A stretch of 64,000 nucleotides of DNA, from assembly GCA_016758965.1 (NCBI GenBank), contig JAEPRB010000218.1:1-64000 (forward strand). Reading direction: 5' to 3'. The stretch comes from Circinella minor (taxonomy: Eukaryota; Mucoromycota; Mucoromycetes; Mucorales; Lichtheimiaceae). Below, one piece after another: positions 26,941 through 39,811 of this stretch. The position numbers and the translations under genes are program-made. Each line of letters begins with the position of its first letter. The stretch's first letter is position 1. Under the pieces are notes generated by a model, which worked only from the letters and a program-made list of their open reading frames with translations, was not told where the DNA came from and did not search any database.

Positions 26941-27799
26941 AAAAAATATGTACATTTTATAGATCTAAATTATTCATATTCTTTTTATATGTGTATTCTT
27001 CTTGTTCCTGTATTTCATCTATTACACATGAAAAGCATCTTTTTTACATTAATATATTAATCTTTTCGTCGCATCAAAGTATTCAAAATTCATTATATCA
27101 TCCCCCCCGGTCAAAATGATGTTATTAATATATAATATGATAGCTTAGCATTAGTACATTGTAAAATGTCAGTTTTTTTTCTGATGTTTTGTATTTATGT
27201 ATAAATGATATCTATGAATTATTCACGTAAGTTCCCTTTTTTTACATAGAATAAGCATTTATCAGTTTCAGATGGCCAAATCAATTCAATATCGATCAAT
27301 TAGTATCTTCATTCTTCGAAGTTGCACAAAAGTTCAGTTGATTGTAAGAACGTGTGTAACACTACGGGCATCTAACATAAACGTTTCATGGTATAGATTC
27401 CCTATAGATTCATTGTACCGAATGTTTAGTGGTATCACTCATCATCAATGTCACCTGTTTCACGACCATATCGTCTGGCTTGTTCTTTGCACATAAAAAT
27501 ATTCCTCCTATGGAGAGACCTCCAGATGGAACAACAAGTATAATGAATCTTGAATCATAATCGCTCGTTTCGTCAACTACAAATGAATTCTGCTCATTTT
27601 TTGAATTAAAAAAATAATAATCTTAGAATATATTTCAAAATATTTGTTAATTTGATATTCTCATAAATGATACTGATTTTAAAACCATAAAATTGTAATG
27701 ATAATAGTATTCCTTTTTTCTAAAAAAAAGAAAAAAAAAACAGATGCTTTATTACGGATGTTTATGATTATTGATTAATAGTTATATTAAGTATTTTTT
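26941..27799. other. Intergenic, pyrG to NUP42
   Basis: Convergent 3' region of about 860 bp. Apart from a broken protein-like frame on the minus strand (27410-27622, listed separately) I see no gene. Confidence 0.45.
27410..27622 (-). pseudogene. Possible 3' fragment of a dead gene
   Basis: A 70-codon stop-free frame without an early ATG contains SFVVDETSDYDSRFIILVV and PSGGLSIGGIF. Directly after GGIF, the neighbouring frame continues as MCKEQARRYGRETGDIDDE and then stops (27435-27494). A single frameshift would therefore join two protein-like pieces into one C-terminus. I cannot name the protein. No partner exons seen upstream. Confidence 0.3.
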
Positions 27800-29404
27800 T
27801 TAATTGAATTGTGGAGGAGGTACCACTTCGGGAATCTTTAGATAGGTAAATCTATCTTGTGTAAATGCAGCGTTATCCTCTGCTGATAAGTTACTGTCGG
27901 ACGGTATTGTTGAAGATGAAAGAGATCCAGCTGGTGTCATTGAGCTTGCCGATGTGCCTAAACTGCCATTTGACATTGAAGTGTTACCGAATGCTGGAGT
28001 AGAAGTTGGATTACCTAATGTTGATGTGCTTCCAAAAGCAGGCGCTGCCGCCCCTCCGCCTAATGACGATGTACTTCCAAAGGCTGGTGCACTACTTCCT
28101 AATGCAGATGTACTACCAAAGGCTGGTGCTGAAGACATTCCACCCAATGATGATGTATTTCCAAAAGCGGGCGCTCCAGTACTTGAGCCCAATGCTGGTG
28201 CATTTCCAAACGCTGGTCCGCCAGCGCCAAGCGTTGATGTACTTCCGAAAGCTGATCCTCCACCCAATGCTGATGTACTTCCAAACGCAGGTGCTCCTCC
28301 ACCTCCACCCAATGATGATGTGCTACCAAACGCAGGTGCTCCTCCGCCTCCACCTAATGCTGACGTAGATCCAAAAGCGGGTGCTGATGCTCCTAATGTC
28401 GATGTGCTTCCAAACGCTGACGATGTATTTCCTCCAAAAGCGGATGCAGTATTTCCACCTAATGTTGATGTAGATCCAAATGCAGATGGTGTATTACTAC
28501 TACCGAATGCTGATGTGCTTCCAAATGCGGGTGCTGAAGATCCTGCTGTAGATCCAAATGCTGATGTTCCACCAAATGCTGATGATGAACCACCACTGCC
28601 AAATGCACTTGGTTTTTGACCAAAAGCTGATCCTCCAGCACCGAATCCTGCTCCACCAAAACTACTACCACCTCCACCTCCACCTCCACCGAATGCACCG
28701 TTTGAACTTCGAAATGGTGCAAATTGTTTAGCTGGATCAGATCCTCCAAATGCACCTGAATTATTGGATTTTTCCTTTTCATAATGTTGTAATGCTGCGT
28801 GTGTGTTGCCTAAAATAGCGTCGACTTGATTTGACATTTCTTTAAGTTTTTGTTCGTGCCCTGTAATCTATATTTTGTAACCATGTTGATAAAAAAAATT
28901 AGAGGAGTAGGTTTAAAGCATGATATATTCAATTATATCTATATATGTATCTAATAGATGCTTACATATTGATTGGGTGTATTTGTCATTCGCATGCTCA
29001 TATAATATTGCAATCGATCTTCTTCTGGACTCAAATCAGTTCCAACAATCAAGTTTGGTTCTTCTTTTGCTGGTGCAAATACACTCAGTGGCCACAGTGG
29101 TCGTTCGTCTTTTAATCCAACTCTTAATGAATTTTCACTACATAAAAAAAATATAAAACAATGACAAAACAATAAACAAAAAAAGAACTTTACATTACGT
29201 ATTTTTTATTTTTATTTTTAATTTATGTATATATATATATATATATACATATATATAAACACGTTACTTGTATTTATCTGTCGTTACTGCAGCACCACCT
29301 TGTCGTCTATTCCATTGAGGTTGTTGGTTTGAACGAACGTGTTCAAAATTACAAGTATTGCCCCGATTACAACGTCCTTCTTGAAAAAATTTACAAATAG
29401 CCAT
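27800..29404 (-). CDS. NUP42: NUP42/Amo1-like FG nucleoporin with CCCH finger
   Basis: Three exons (29404-29268, 29137-28966, 28867-27800) give about 458 residues. The N-terminus is a C-x7-C-x5-C-x3-H zinc finger (CKFFQEGRCNRGNTCNFEH, Cys4, 12, 18, His22). A conserved middle (ERPLWPLSVFAPAKEEPN, then EDRLQYYMSMR) and an ITGHEQKLKEM helix follow. Next come more than twenty AFG/PAFG repeats of the type AFGSTSALGG, and a C-terminus DRFTYLKIPEVVPPPQF that would contact Gle1. This is the layout of the cytoplasmic-side nucleoporin NUP42 (NUPL2, Amo1, Rip1), which helps mRNA export. The repeat part is clearly richer in GC than neighbours and open in several frames, giving large spurious antisense ORFs. 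Confidence 0.88.
28020..28640. repeat. Coding minisatellite of the FG domain
   Basis: Degenerate tandem units of about 24-45 bp encode (P)AFGSTS(A/S/T)LGG(G) on the minus strand. They are responsible for long alternative open frames on both strands. Confidence 0.85.
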
Positions 29405-31624
29405 GGAGAAAAAAGGATAATTGTGTGTTGTAAATTGAAGAGAATAATAAAAAAAAAAAAGAAAAATTAAAAGGGTCTTGTTTTTTATGCTGGAGCAAAA
29501 AAAAATAAATAAAAAGTCAATTTTTCTTTAATCGAGAACCGCAGCCTGTGTAACTGTAACGACAGGCATGAGGCCAAAAAAAAATCTAAATGACAGAAAA
29601 TATATGGGAGTTGCTATGGAAACACAGAAAGATGAATAAATTCGAATATGTCAATTATAAAGGTCAAGGTAAACTATTCATGCAGCTTATTTTTTTTCAA
29701 TTTAATAGCTGTTTGTCTTGACAAACCAATATTATTAATTTAACTATTATCAAAGGCTCCCTAATGTTTGTTTTAAAACAAGAACAAAACTTGCAGAATA
29801 ATAAGGTTTCAAAAGCATTGCAACCGAGTGTTCGGGTAGCTATATAGACAACGTACTGCGAAACATCATTGTAATCGTTAAAAAAATGTTTTCTTTTTTA
29901 CGATGGCCAATGACATATACATTTTCTCAGCATATATATTTCTACTACATAGTTAAATATTGAGAAGCACCAGTGCTACTTATTTACCAGCCGGCTCGGA
30001 GCTGATAACTGATTGCATCAATACCTACTACTTATCAGTTAATAAATAGAGTTATATTCAGACAATTCTTGGTTTGCAAAAAAATAAAAAATTCAAAACT
30101 TTCACTTCAAGGACATCGATCACATCAACCCTAGAGTTGTTGCTATATAAGCAGAATTAATATCAAATCATTCAATATATAATAACAATAAGTACCCTAC
30201 ATCGTCGAAATTCTGAATTTAGCGACATTTTAAACAGCTAGTGCGACCGTTTATAACTTTTTTGTTATGCGGACTGTTGATCGCGCTGAAGTCACATGCA
30301 TTAAAAACGATAACAATAGAAATGTAGTAAAAGCTATTCATTTGGACATATTGTTCTATTATACATTCAACAATATATGGGAGATATGTCAACGATAGTT
30401 GATTTTTGACTACATATTCTCTTCATATCGATGTATAAACGATTGACTGATGTACACGTGAATCAAATGATTATTTTTGTGACATGAAATAGTTTCAAGC
30501 TGTATATATGTATGTAAGTTACACATTGGTTCCAGAACAAGATTGGAGCAATTGACGTTATTATAATGTTATATATTGATTACTCGAATGCATGGATTAA
30601 TGTGTTTAAAGTATGATTGTGATAACTACTTTATGCGTTTTTTTCCTGAGTCATGTATACTTTCTTTCATAAAAATCTTTGACAGTTCATGTAAGCGTGT
30701 CTCATGAAATAAATAGTAAAGATTTAGTAGGATGCCTGTATTGTATTGTATGATAGTAAATATTATCCACTTGATGTTTTGAATATCTGTTTTTCCTCAT
30801 CAAATTTGAGAACAATATTGGAACACGTTTGAGGATAAACAGCAAAAATTAATTGGGAAAAAAAGACTAAAAAGAACACTTGATTATGAGTTGAACACGA
30901 TACTCTTTATTACAACGCTTTCCAATTCCTGGGACAATGTTCATGCCGAATACTATGCCAGTTCGAGTAACCGAAGATATAGCATTTAAGAAAGATATAT
31001 CGACAAACTGATAAGTCATGGAACACAAATCGGACTATATATAGATAGCAGAGATATGATAGCGCGAATAAAGTTTAAAAATTACTCGGGGAGGGTGAAG
31101 AATCATAATATGATGAAAAGTAAGAATAATAAGAAACGTACTTATTTGGTAAGTAGCGGTTTTCTTTTATTACTGGCGAACTTTTGAGCTTTTCACCTCA
31201 CTTTGAACAATGTCAAATATTTGTTTTGAACATTATTACTGAAAAAATATTTACGCACGTACTAATTATCAAGATAAGGAATCATCTTTCATGACGGTGT
31301 ATCAATTATTAAATTCTAGTAATCAATTTCATAGTTGTATCAAAATGAAACCCACCACGTGGACATGAATAAAAGTTTAGTGATAATAAATCTTTAAACT
31401 ATCATTCATGTTATATTAATAAATTAAAAGCTAAATAGTATTCATAATCATAATGTTGATACTATTGATACCCATTCAATCCTCTTTTTTCAAAAGTAGA
31501 AGAAGCACTAAGAAGATACCAAAATTGTCAAGTTAATGAAATTAATAGAAGTTTGTATTTCTTTGCTTTTCACACGGCGTATCTCCGATTCCGAAAAAAA
31601 AAAATACCACACAAAACTATATAA
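29405..31624. other. Gene-poor interval, NUP42 to SFGH
   Basis: Divergent promoters of NUP42 and S-formylglutathione hydrolase at the two ends. Between them are about 1.8 kb of AT-rich DNA in which I find no gene, RNA or repeat array. Confidence 0.45.
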
Positions 31625-33080
31625 ATGCTAACAACGCGTCTTTTTCAAACTGCAATACGTTGTTATTCTTCGTTTCCAATGTCACTCACCGAGATTTCAC
31701 GCAACAAGGCCTTTGATGGTCAATTAGTTAAATATAAGCATTCTTCTGACGAGCTTCAATGTGACATGAACTTCAATGTCTTTTTACCCAAAGAAGCTGT
31801 AAATGGTCACCAAGTTCCCGGTATTTACTTTTTGTCTGGTTTGACTTGTACCGAAGATAATTTTATTCAAAAGAGCGGTGCTTTAGCAGAAGCTGCCAAA
31901 CATGGTGTTGCTTTGATTGCTCCAGACACTTCTCCTCGTAAGTAATGTTTTCTTCTATTACAAAAGAAGGAGGATGTTGATAATGACGATGATATCTTTT
32001 GAAAGTTTTCAATTACATGGGTTTTTTTGTCTCATATTATCTCGTTTTATTTTAGGTGGTGTCTCGATTGAAGGTGATAGCGATTCATGGGATTTTGGCA
32101 CTGGTATGTTTTTATTGATTAAAATAAGGAGGATTAATAAAATGGTCATCCATGAATAAATGTTATATTGATTGTATCTTTTTGTTTAGGTGCTGGTTTC
32201 TATATTGATGCTACAGAACCCAAGTGGGCCAAGAACTATCGTATGTATTCGTACATTGTTAAGGAATTACCTTCCTTGGTTCACAATCAACTGCCTGTTG
32301 TAAGTTATTATTTCTTTTATTCTTTTGAGCATGAAAAGAAAAATTTCATTAATCAATTATTTATGGTTCAAATAGGATGAAGACCGTATTTCCATTATGG
32401 GTCACTCGATGGTAAGAATTAAATTTACATAAATATTTTAAACTTTTATTGACATCTAACCAATATGTGTATAGGGTGGTCATGGTGCTTTGACTATCTT
32501 TCTCAAGAACCCTACAAAGTTTAAGGTAAATTATTGAAAACTCAGAAAAAAAGGGAAAAGAAGTGAGGACAGAACGGGATTTATTATTATCCATAAAAGA
32601 TTTTAGATTTTATCAAATGTAGCTCACTCTTCTTCATTTTTAGACTGTCTCGGCCTTCTCACCAATTGCTAACCCCATTAACTGCCCATGGGGACAAAAA
32701 GCTTTCAGTAACTATTTGGGATCTGACGAATCCACATGGAAGCAATACGATACCCTTGAATTGATCAAGTCTCACTTGAATGAAAAAGTGGATGTATTAG
32801 TGGATGTGGTACGTTATACATACATATTTGTATATACAAATTCCATTTAAAAAAGAAGTGTAATAACTAATATATATATATATATATATTATAGGGTACT
32901 GCTGATGGGTTTTTGGAAAATCAACTCAAGGTCAACACCTTGCAAGAAACTGTTACCGCGCTTGGTCGTGGATCTGAATTTAACATTCGTTTCCAAGAAG
33001 GTTATGATCATAGCTATTTCTTTATCTCAACATTTATTGCCGATCATATCAATCACCATGTCAAGAGTTTAAAAGCCTAA
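31625..33080 (+). CDS. S-formylglutathione hydrolase (esterase D)
   Basis: Seven exons (31625-31937, 32056-32103, 32190-32299, 32376-32411, 32475-32525, 32644-32808, 32895-33080) give 302 residues from the first ATG, or 284 from the second (31679), the family's normal length. It hydrolyses S-formylglutathione to formate and glutathione in formaldehyde detoxification. Family blocks: [39 protein letters not shown], the nucleophile GHSMGG (Ser168, split by an intron after Met), GTADGFL (Asp245) and YDHSYFF (His280), completing the triad. The extra 18 residues [18 protein letters not shown] carry Arg/Ser and no acid, like a mitochondrial presequence, so dual localisation from two starts is possible. 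Confidence 0.93.
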
Positions 33081-33351
33081 AAGCAATGTTGTAAATTAAT
33101 CAAATTCAACATATTATTGTTTGTTGTAAAGTTCCAAAGTGAATACTTCTTTTTTGTAATTTTTTTTCATATTATTATTATCATATTATTTGTAGTTGAA
33201 ATGATGAGTTATATTTATATGTATATTATATATGATCGTGAGGAGACGAAAAAAAAATGATGTTTGGAATCGAAAAGAGTTGAATTGTTATGCTTGATGA
33301 TGTAAAAGAACAGAAATGAAAATGATGTTGCTGTCGTTATTTAGTTGCTGT

Positions 33352-34100
33352 TTAGTCGGTGTTACGTTGAGCAAGGAGGAGTGTAAGGCTTTCTTTTTGT
33401 TTGTTGATATCCTGTTTAGATGATGATCCTGCATCTTTTTCCTTTGATTCTTTTTCTTGATTACTTTTTTCTATAAGGGTTACTCGATCGCACATGACAA
33501 CGTTATCTGTCTTGACAGCAAAACTCAACTCTGAATGTAACAGCTGTTGTTGTTGCTGTTGTTGTTGTTGTCGTAGTGCTCGTGCTGCTTCATCCTCCCC
33601 TTCTCTTTTTATTGATGTAAGTAAGGGTAACAGTCCTAAATATAGAATATCAGTAAGGTTGTAATTAATTTAAAAATTGTATATCCATAGATACAAACAT
33701 TTACTTACCAGGACCTTCACGTTTTCGTTCGTGAACTTCGAATAATAAATTAGTTGCTATTGTTTCGTCTAATTGTCCATGAAATGTCGTTCCATTGAGT
33801 TGAATAAATTGCTCGCCTTCCTCTGTTCCCTATTATACACATTCAAGAAATAAACTTCATTAGTTAGTGTATTATAACTATATAGGTGGTGAAAGAATAA
33901 TATATAGACCCACCAAGTATGTCATTTCAGCATTTTCTCGACCAAGACGTTCAAGAACTTCAGGGGACATTTCTGGTCCTAGATCAACTACTAAATATAC
34001 AGTCTAGACTCCATTTCAGAAAATCAACATGAGTTACTTTTAAATGAGCAGATTTAATTTATAATACCTCTTCTTCATATTCGTCTTCACTATCGCTCAT
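33352..34100 (-). CDS. TFIIIC triple-barrel subunit (Tfc7/Sfc7/GTF3C6-like)
   Basis: Four exons (34100-34068, 34003-33914, 33829-33709, 33635-33352) give about 175 residues. An acidic N-terminus (SDSEDEYEEE) leads into a beta strand TVYLVVDLG, then EEGEQFIQLNGTTFHGQLDE, ATNLLFEVHE and, after a poly-Gln insert, ELSFAVKTDNVVMCDRVTLI. Short length, acidic start and this strand pattern (target line, xFxG, LxF) fit the TFIIIC triple-barrel domain, the small tau-55-like subunit that pairs with a partner in the tA subcomplex for RNA polymerase III genes. Assignment rests on pattern and length rather than a unique motif. It converges with SFGH and is on the same strand as SMC6. Confidence 0.6.
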
Positions 34101-34697
34101 TGTTGAAGTATTTATTAAAAAAAAAAGAGAGAAAGAAACGCGAGAGCGAGATAAAAGTCAGCGCGACAAGAAATTAGTTCAACCTGTTTTTTTTTTATCT
34201 CGCGCCGACAGGAATATGAACCTTGCATATCGAACAAAAGTGCAGAGATAAGAATTGTTTATCAACGCTTGAAGGTCACCATGTATTATAGTGTACATAT
34301 CTAATTATTACACTCTTGCTTGTACATAGCGATTGATGAGTAGTTCACATTAATTTCTTTCACTGAATGTAGTATTTATATTTCACAATTATTGCTGATT
34401 GAACCCTCAAAAATCTTGAAACAAAATATGATACAATAGAACATAATACAACATCGCTTTTAATATAATCTCAAACAGCGGAATATTAGTTATTGTAGTT
34501 ATGGCTTTTAGATATCGTAAGTTAAAATTTAAGTGTTTTTATTGCAAATAAGGAAAGAAAATAAGTTACATTCAATACTCTCATGTGATCATGTCACAAA
34601 AATAACAGACAGAGGTGAGCATAGTATATATTTACAGTGATTAAAAGTAAGAGGATCTGGTCTTAAAGAAAAAATGGTATAAAGTTAAAACGTTCAT
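34101..34697. other. Intergenic, TFIIIC-like start to SMC6 stop
   Basis: About 600 bp containing the presumed promoter of the TFIIIC-like gene (a CGCG-containing patch at 34138-34205) and the SMC6 3' UTR. No gene seen. Confidence 0.45.
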
Positions 34698-37600
34698 TTA
34701 TTCGTCTCCTGGTGCTGGTCGTCGATTTGGATCATTGAGACGGTGCACTGTTACTAAAGGTCCTGGTTTCATATTACTTGCATCTATAGCCAATAGTGAG
34801 TGATGTTAGGATTTCATAAAAATTCTAATCGCTGGAAAAAAATCTCAATATATTACCTTGAGGTGTTATAAAAATATATTGCGATTCTGACTGTTCTAAA
34901 GCAGTGTCCATCTACCAAAGAAAAAGTTCAATTAATATAAGATATTTTTTAACAGATTTCAATAGGCATTCAGTATATAGAAACAAAACACTTACAAGCA
35001 TACGCATACTTTGCTTTCGATTGACAGCATCCATGTACACGTCAAATTCATCCAAACTATTATACATATATTCTTGGGTCAGCAACTCTCTCGATGTAGA
35101 CAAATCGGCCAAAGATAATTATATTACTATTTTCGTTTCTTACCATACAATCGGTGAAGCAATACCTTGCCACATGGCCAAAAGCAAACTAATTTGAGAA
35201 TATGATTTTTCACCTCCAGAAAGTGATTTAGAATCTTTATGTCGTGTTGAGCCTTTTTGAAATTGATCAGATGTGGAAACCTACATAATATGATTTTATA
35301 TCAGTGAATTCACTTTTCAAAATCTTTATATTAAACCTTAATTATGTTACTTACTCGCACAATCAACTTTTCTGTATCATGTCTAAATTTCAAATAACCA
35401 CTGTCCCCTCGTTTATGTAGATAATAGGTAAAATGAGCCCTGGCTGAAATTGTGATAAACATACGGAATTCACTCCAGCGAAACATACGATCATCAAGAG
35501 ACTTGTTCAAATACTAAGTATTTTTTTTGTGTTAGTCGACAGTTTATATTATGCATAGGTGAATATATTTACATACTTTTCTTAAACCGTCTAACATACG
35601 CATGGTTTTTTTGGCTTCTTCATAAATTTGTATTTTTTCTTTTGCATCAATATGTGCCTCTTCCATCGTGCAGCCGAGCCTAAGATAAAACATACAATTT
35701 AATATTCTTCGTGGTTTAAACTGTAGCACTTTTAAAAGATATGTAACTTACGATTCCTGGCCAACTTGCAGACGAGTTTCCTCATGTTCGATATTGCGTT
35801 GAATTTCAGCTGGTGTTCTTTCTGTTTCTACTCGTATTGGCCACTCTTCACGAACTCTTGCTGTCCATTCCTATGATCGTCATCAATAGTTAATAAACCA
35901 TACTTTAAATATCTTTTCATTGAAAATATCATATATAGGTACTTTAACAGTTGCTTCTAATTGTTGTACGAGACTTCGTTTCACATTCAACCGTTGTTTC
36001 TCTTTATTATAATTGTCCCTTGTATTATTGAGCATACTCATTATTTTTTGTTTCGAATCATCGGTCTCAAGTATCCTCTTCTAGATAATTAAATAATTAG
36101 AGGGTGAGCTTTTTTTATAGTTCACAGAGTTGAAAACATTACATGTGATATAAAATATATAATTACTCTGAAAATTTCCAATTGTTTGAGGTACTCTTCA
36201 TCTGATTCTTCAAATTCCTGAATACGTCCTAACAAATCATTGAGCTGCGCAACTATATCAACATCCTGCCTTTTCAAATCGGAGAACTGAGCTTTTAATC
36301 TTTCAATATTCTCCTCCAAAGTCTAGTAGGTGGAAAATGAAATATAGTTAATCGAAACTTGTCCCTTTTTTTCTTGCAGTTTATTGAAAAGTTATATACC
36401 CTTTTTTCATCTATAAGTACTTGTACATTAACAGGTTGCTCTCCTTCAATCTTGTCTCGTGTTTGTATTATTTCCAAACTGAGTGATCGAACTTCTTTTT
36501 CGAGTTTCGATTGCTTATGCTATAATATTTTTTCCCAAGTATACAATTATTACTCGGGCTTTTAAAAGTAACAAAAGTAATTGAAAAGCTTACCATGGTT
36601 AACTGTATATTTTTAAAAATAGTGTTCATTTCCTCATCACAAGTACGTTTTCGCTGTAATATTTCATGATGTTTTTCATTTGATAGTTTTAATTCCTCTT
36701 CCGCTTCACTATATAATGGTAATCAGTAAATTTTCTGCTTTGCTAATTCGGTCTACTCTATTGTTCTGATGTTGTACCTAATATCAGAATCGATCTCCTT
36801 TTTAAATCGTTGGGGTCCTCTATATCTATTTAATGATTCAACCCGTCTTCCTTGAGCAGCACCCACTTTTTGGGCTTTAGCAGTGTAGCAGCTTTTGACG
36901 TTTCGAGGACCACCGTTATCCATTATAATTTCGGCGTCAACTCGTTCTGCAATAAGTAAAATCTTTTCAATGCCACAACCGATGATCAGTTGACGTTTAA
37001 CCCACTCATCCTCAATCTAGAGTGAAAAAAAAAAGAAAAAGAATAATTAACTAGCTATCCCCACACATATTGAACCAGGACATGAAAATTTGTTAGCAAG
37101 AATAGCTACTACTTACATCAAGAGCACGAAGTATAGTCAAGTATTTTTCATCAGGTTCACCATGACTATAATTAAATAGATCATAGTTTGCTACTATCAC
37201 CATAGCATCACCCCTAATAAAATCCCCATTATTAATTACAGGTAACATAAATAATATATATATATATATATATATAAAAGAAATTGAAGGTAAACAAAAA
37301 AAACCTTACATTCTGTTACGTTCCAAAATCGACATCAGTAACCATCTATCTTCATAATGTTCCACTAAAAATGCATTCAAAAATTTTCCAAGTAAAATTT
37401 CCATGGTTTCACGATATTCTTGATATTTCAACTTGACAAAACGACCTAGTGGCCCAACAGGTTGTCGTTTCCATCTAGTTTCTCTTTCAATATCTGCTAA
37501 TACTTCTGGTATTTTTGATCCGTACGCACGAAGTCGATTTGATTTTTGAGCTAACAATTCTTCAATCTTTTTACGTTGATAAAATATTGTTGTCTTGACT

Positions 37601-39811
37601 TGATCTAATGATTGCTTAATTTCTTTTTGCTTGATATCTTGCGCTTCTTTGCTTTTGTAGAGGTCGTCCAATTCTTCTTTGCATACTCGAATTTGATCAT
37701 CTTTTTCAAGCTTTTGGGTTTCCATCTCTACAAGTTTTGATCCCAAAGAACTACGTAATGATTGAGAATTGGCTTCCAACTCAGTACTTTTTGCTATTTT
37801 TTCTTCATATGACTTGATTGTTACTTTGGTGCTTCTTACACGGGTATTTAAGTCATTTATATCATTCTTTTTGTGTGTGCATGTTTTTTTATTGTTATGA
37901 AATTATTAATTTACAAAGCTCAAGAGTAGGTAAGTTGATTTCTCTTCTTTTTTCTAAAAATAAAATAAAAAGACATACCTTAATTTCAGTACGTTTTGTT
38001 TCGAGATCAATCTTCCTATCTTCAACTTTTTTCTTTTTTGCCAGAGATGGTGCATAGTTTGCTTTACACTCTTCGAGCTCATCCTGTATTTCTTTTTTTT
38101 CTTGATCAAATACACCAATTTTATTCTGATTCCAATACATGCTAAAATGAGCTACCGATCTATATCCTGACAGATATATATATTAAAAAAAACATCATGT
38201 AAGTTCCTTACTTGTGTAATTGCTAATTTTGCCTTTGTATCATTGACAATGGCTTCAGCTCGAATGACACTATCTTGTGCACTTTTCAATTCCTTTTCTT
38301 TAAAAATAATTTGTGACCACGATAATTCGCTACTAAGCTCTTCGATTTTTTCGTCAATAGAATCAAGTGTTTTAAGAGTTTCATAACGTTCTCTTGCTTC
38401 TTTGGCTCTTCTTTGCAAATCTGGTAAACTTTGAGCTTTTCGTTTTAAAGTTGCGGCCATAGTATCCAACGTTTCTCTGACAACTGCATAGTCTTCGGCT
38501 AATTCAGCTAATTGAGTACCACGCATAAATAACTTTTTTTTTATAAAAAACAAAATTAATGGTTATTATAGTTCTTATTTTTTTAACATCATCCATTCAA
38601 TTTATGTGTATCTTCTGTGTACGCGTGTATGAGATTAGTATTATTACCTTATATTTTTCATTTGGTGAACTCGAGTTTAAAAATTCTCGTGCCATATCTT
38701 GAGTAAGTATAACAAGTTGATTATCAACTTGAATTACCATATGATCCAATATTGCAGTTAATTCTTCTCTTTTAGTAGAGATAATTTTTCCAGATGAACT
38801 TCTAATATGATAATTGCCAACTCCATCTTTAAGAATTTTTCTTTCAACAATAATTTTATCACCATAAACATCATGGCGGTAAGCATCGGGTCCTTTGTTT
38901 GTAATATGAACGGTTACTAAAGCAGCACTAAATATTATCATTAAAAATAAATTTTCATCAAGATACAATATATATATATATATACAATTATATATATTGT
39001 AACATACATTCTTGTATATTATGGATATAGCTTACTTGGCACCTTCACGAATTAATGCACTAAGATTTCTGCCTCGATTGGTTGCATTTGCTTTTGCACC
39101 TAATGCAACTGTAATAGCACTTAAAATAGCACTTTTTCCGCCTAAAAAAGAAATTAACCCATAACGAGAACATGATAAGTTGACAGGATATTTTAATATA
39201 CACAAAAAACAAAATTACTTTGTGTATGTGCAATGTATCTTTCAATATAACCAGCAACGTACTTCCATTATGACCAATAACAAAATTGACTTTTGGACCT
39301 AAATCGATCTTTAGATATTGATGACACATAAAGTTAACGGCTTCAACCCGTCCAATCGTACCGGCTTCCAATGCACCCTATATTACAAAAAAAAAAAAGA
39401 CACCATCAATTTTACTTTGTTTTGTATGCATATACACATAAAATATATTTATTTTTGGTAACAAAGCAAATATAAAAGAACACCTACAGTATTATTACTA
39501 CTTGTCTGTCTTGGACTAGACAGTGATTCTTCATCACTTTCGTCGTCGAGATTGATATCTATATCTTCAACATCGGATTGTTCCTCTGACTCTTTTACTT
39601 TCCTAGACTTTTGTGAATGCTGTGATTTTTTTTTTTTTGTTATTATTATTCTTTGACTAAACTCCCCAATTCAACGCCCTCAATGACCAACTTTTTTTTC
39701 AAGGAAGATATAGAAAGCTTTTAAAACGCAAAACTTTACCCCGTTAACTCCTTGTGCATAATGATCTATGCTCTCACTATCACAATGAGTTCTTTTTAAT
39801 GACGGTGCCAT
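34698..39811 (-). CDS. SMC6: SMC6, SMC5/6 complex ATPase
   Basis: Long multi-exon gene of roughly 1,100 codons. An acidic Ser-rich N-terminus precedes the head domain: VEAVNFMCHQYLKIDLGP, Walker A GHNGSGKSA (an intron splits the Ser codon), LGAKANATNRG, and EELTAILDHMVIQVDNQ, which identify SMC6 rather than SMC5 or cohesin/condensin SMCs. Coiled-coil arms flank a hinge (around RETRWKRQPVGPLGRFVKL). The C-terminal head has the signature SLSGGEKSYSQISLLLAMWQ and Walker B LDEFDVYMD, then FITPQ-type ending and a short basic tail. It acts with SMC5 and Nse proteins in recombination repair and replication-fork stability. Some internal exon edges were not individually resolved. Confidence 0.93.

Noticed and set aside
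27954..28619. 221-codon open frame on the + strand
   Set aside because: Exact antisense of the NUP42 FG repeats; its PNAGVEV/LPKAGA pattern is the shadow of AFGSTSALG codons.
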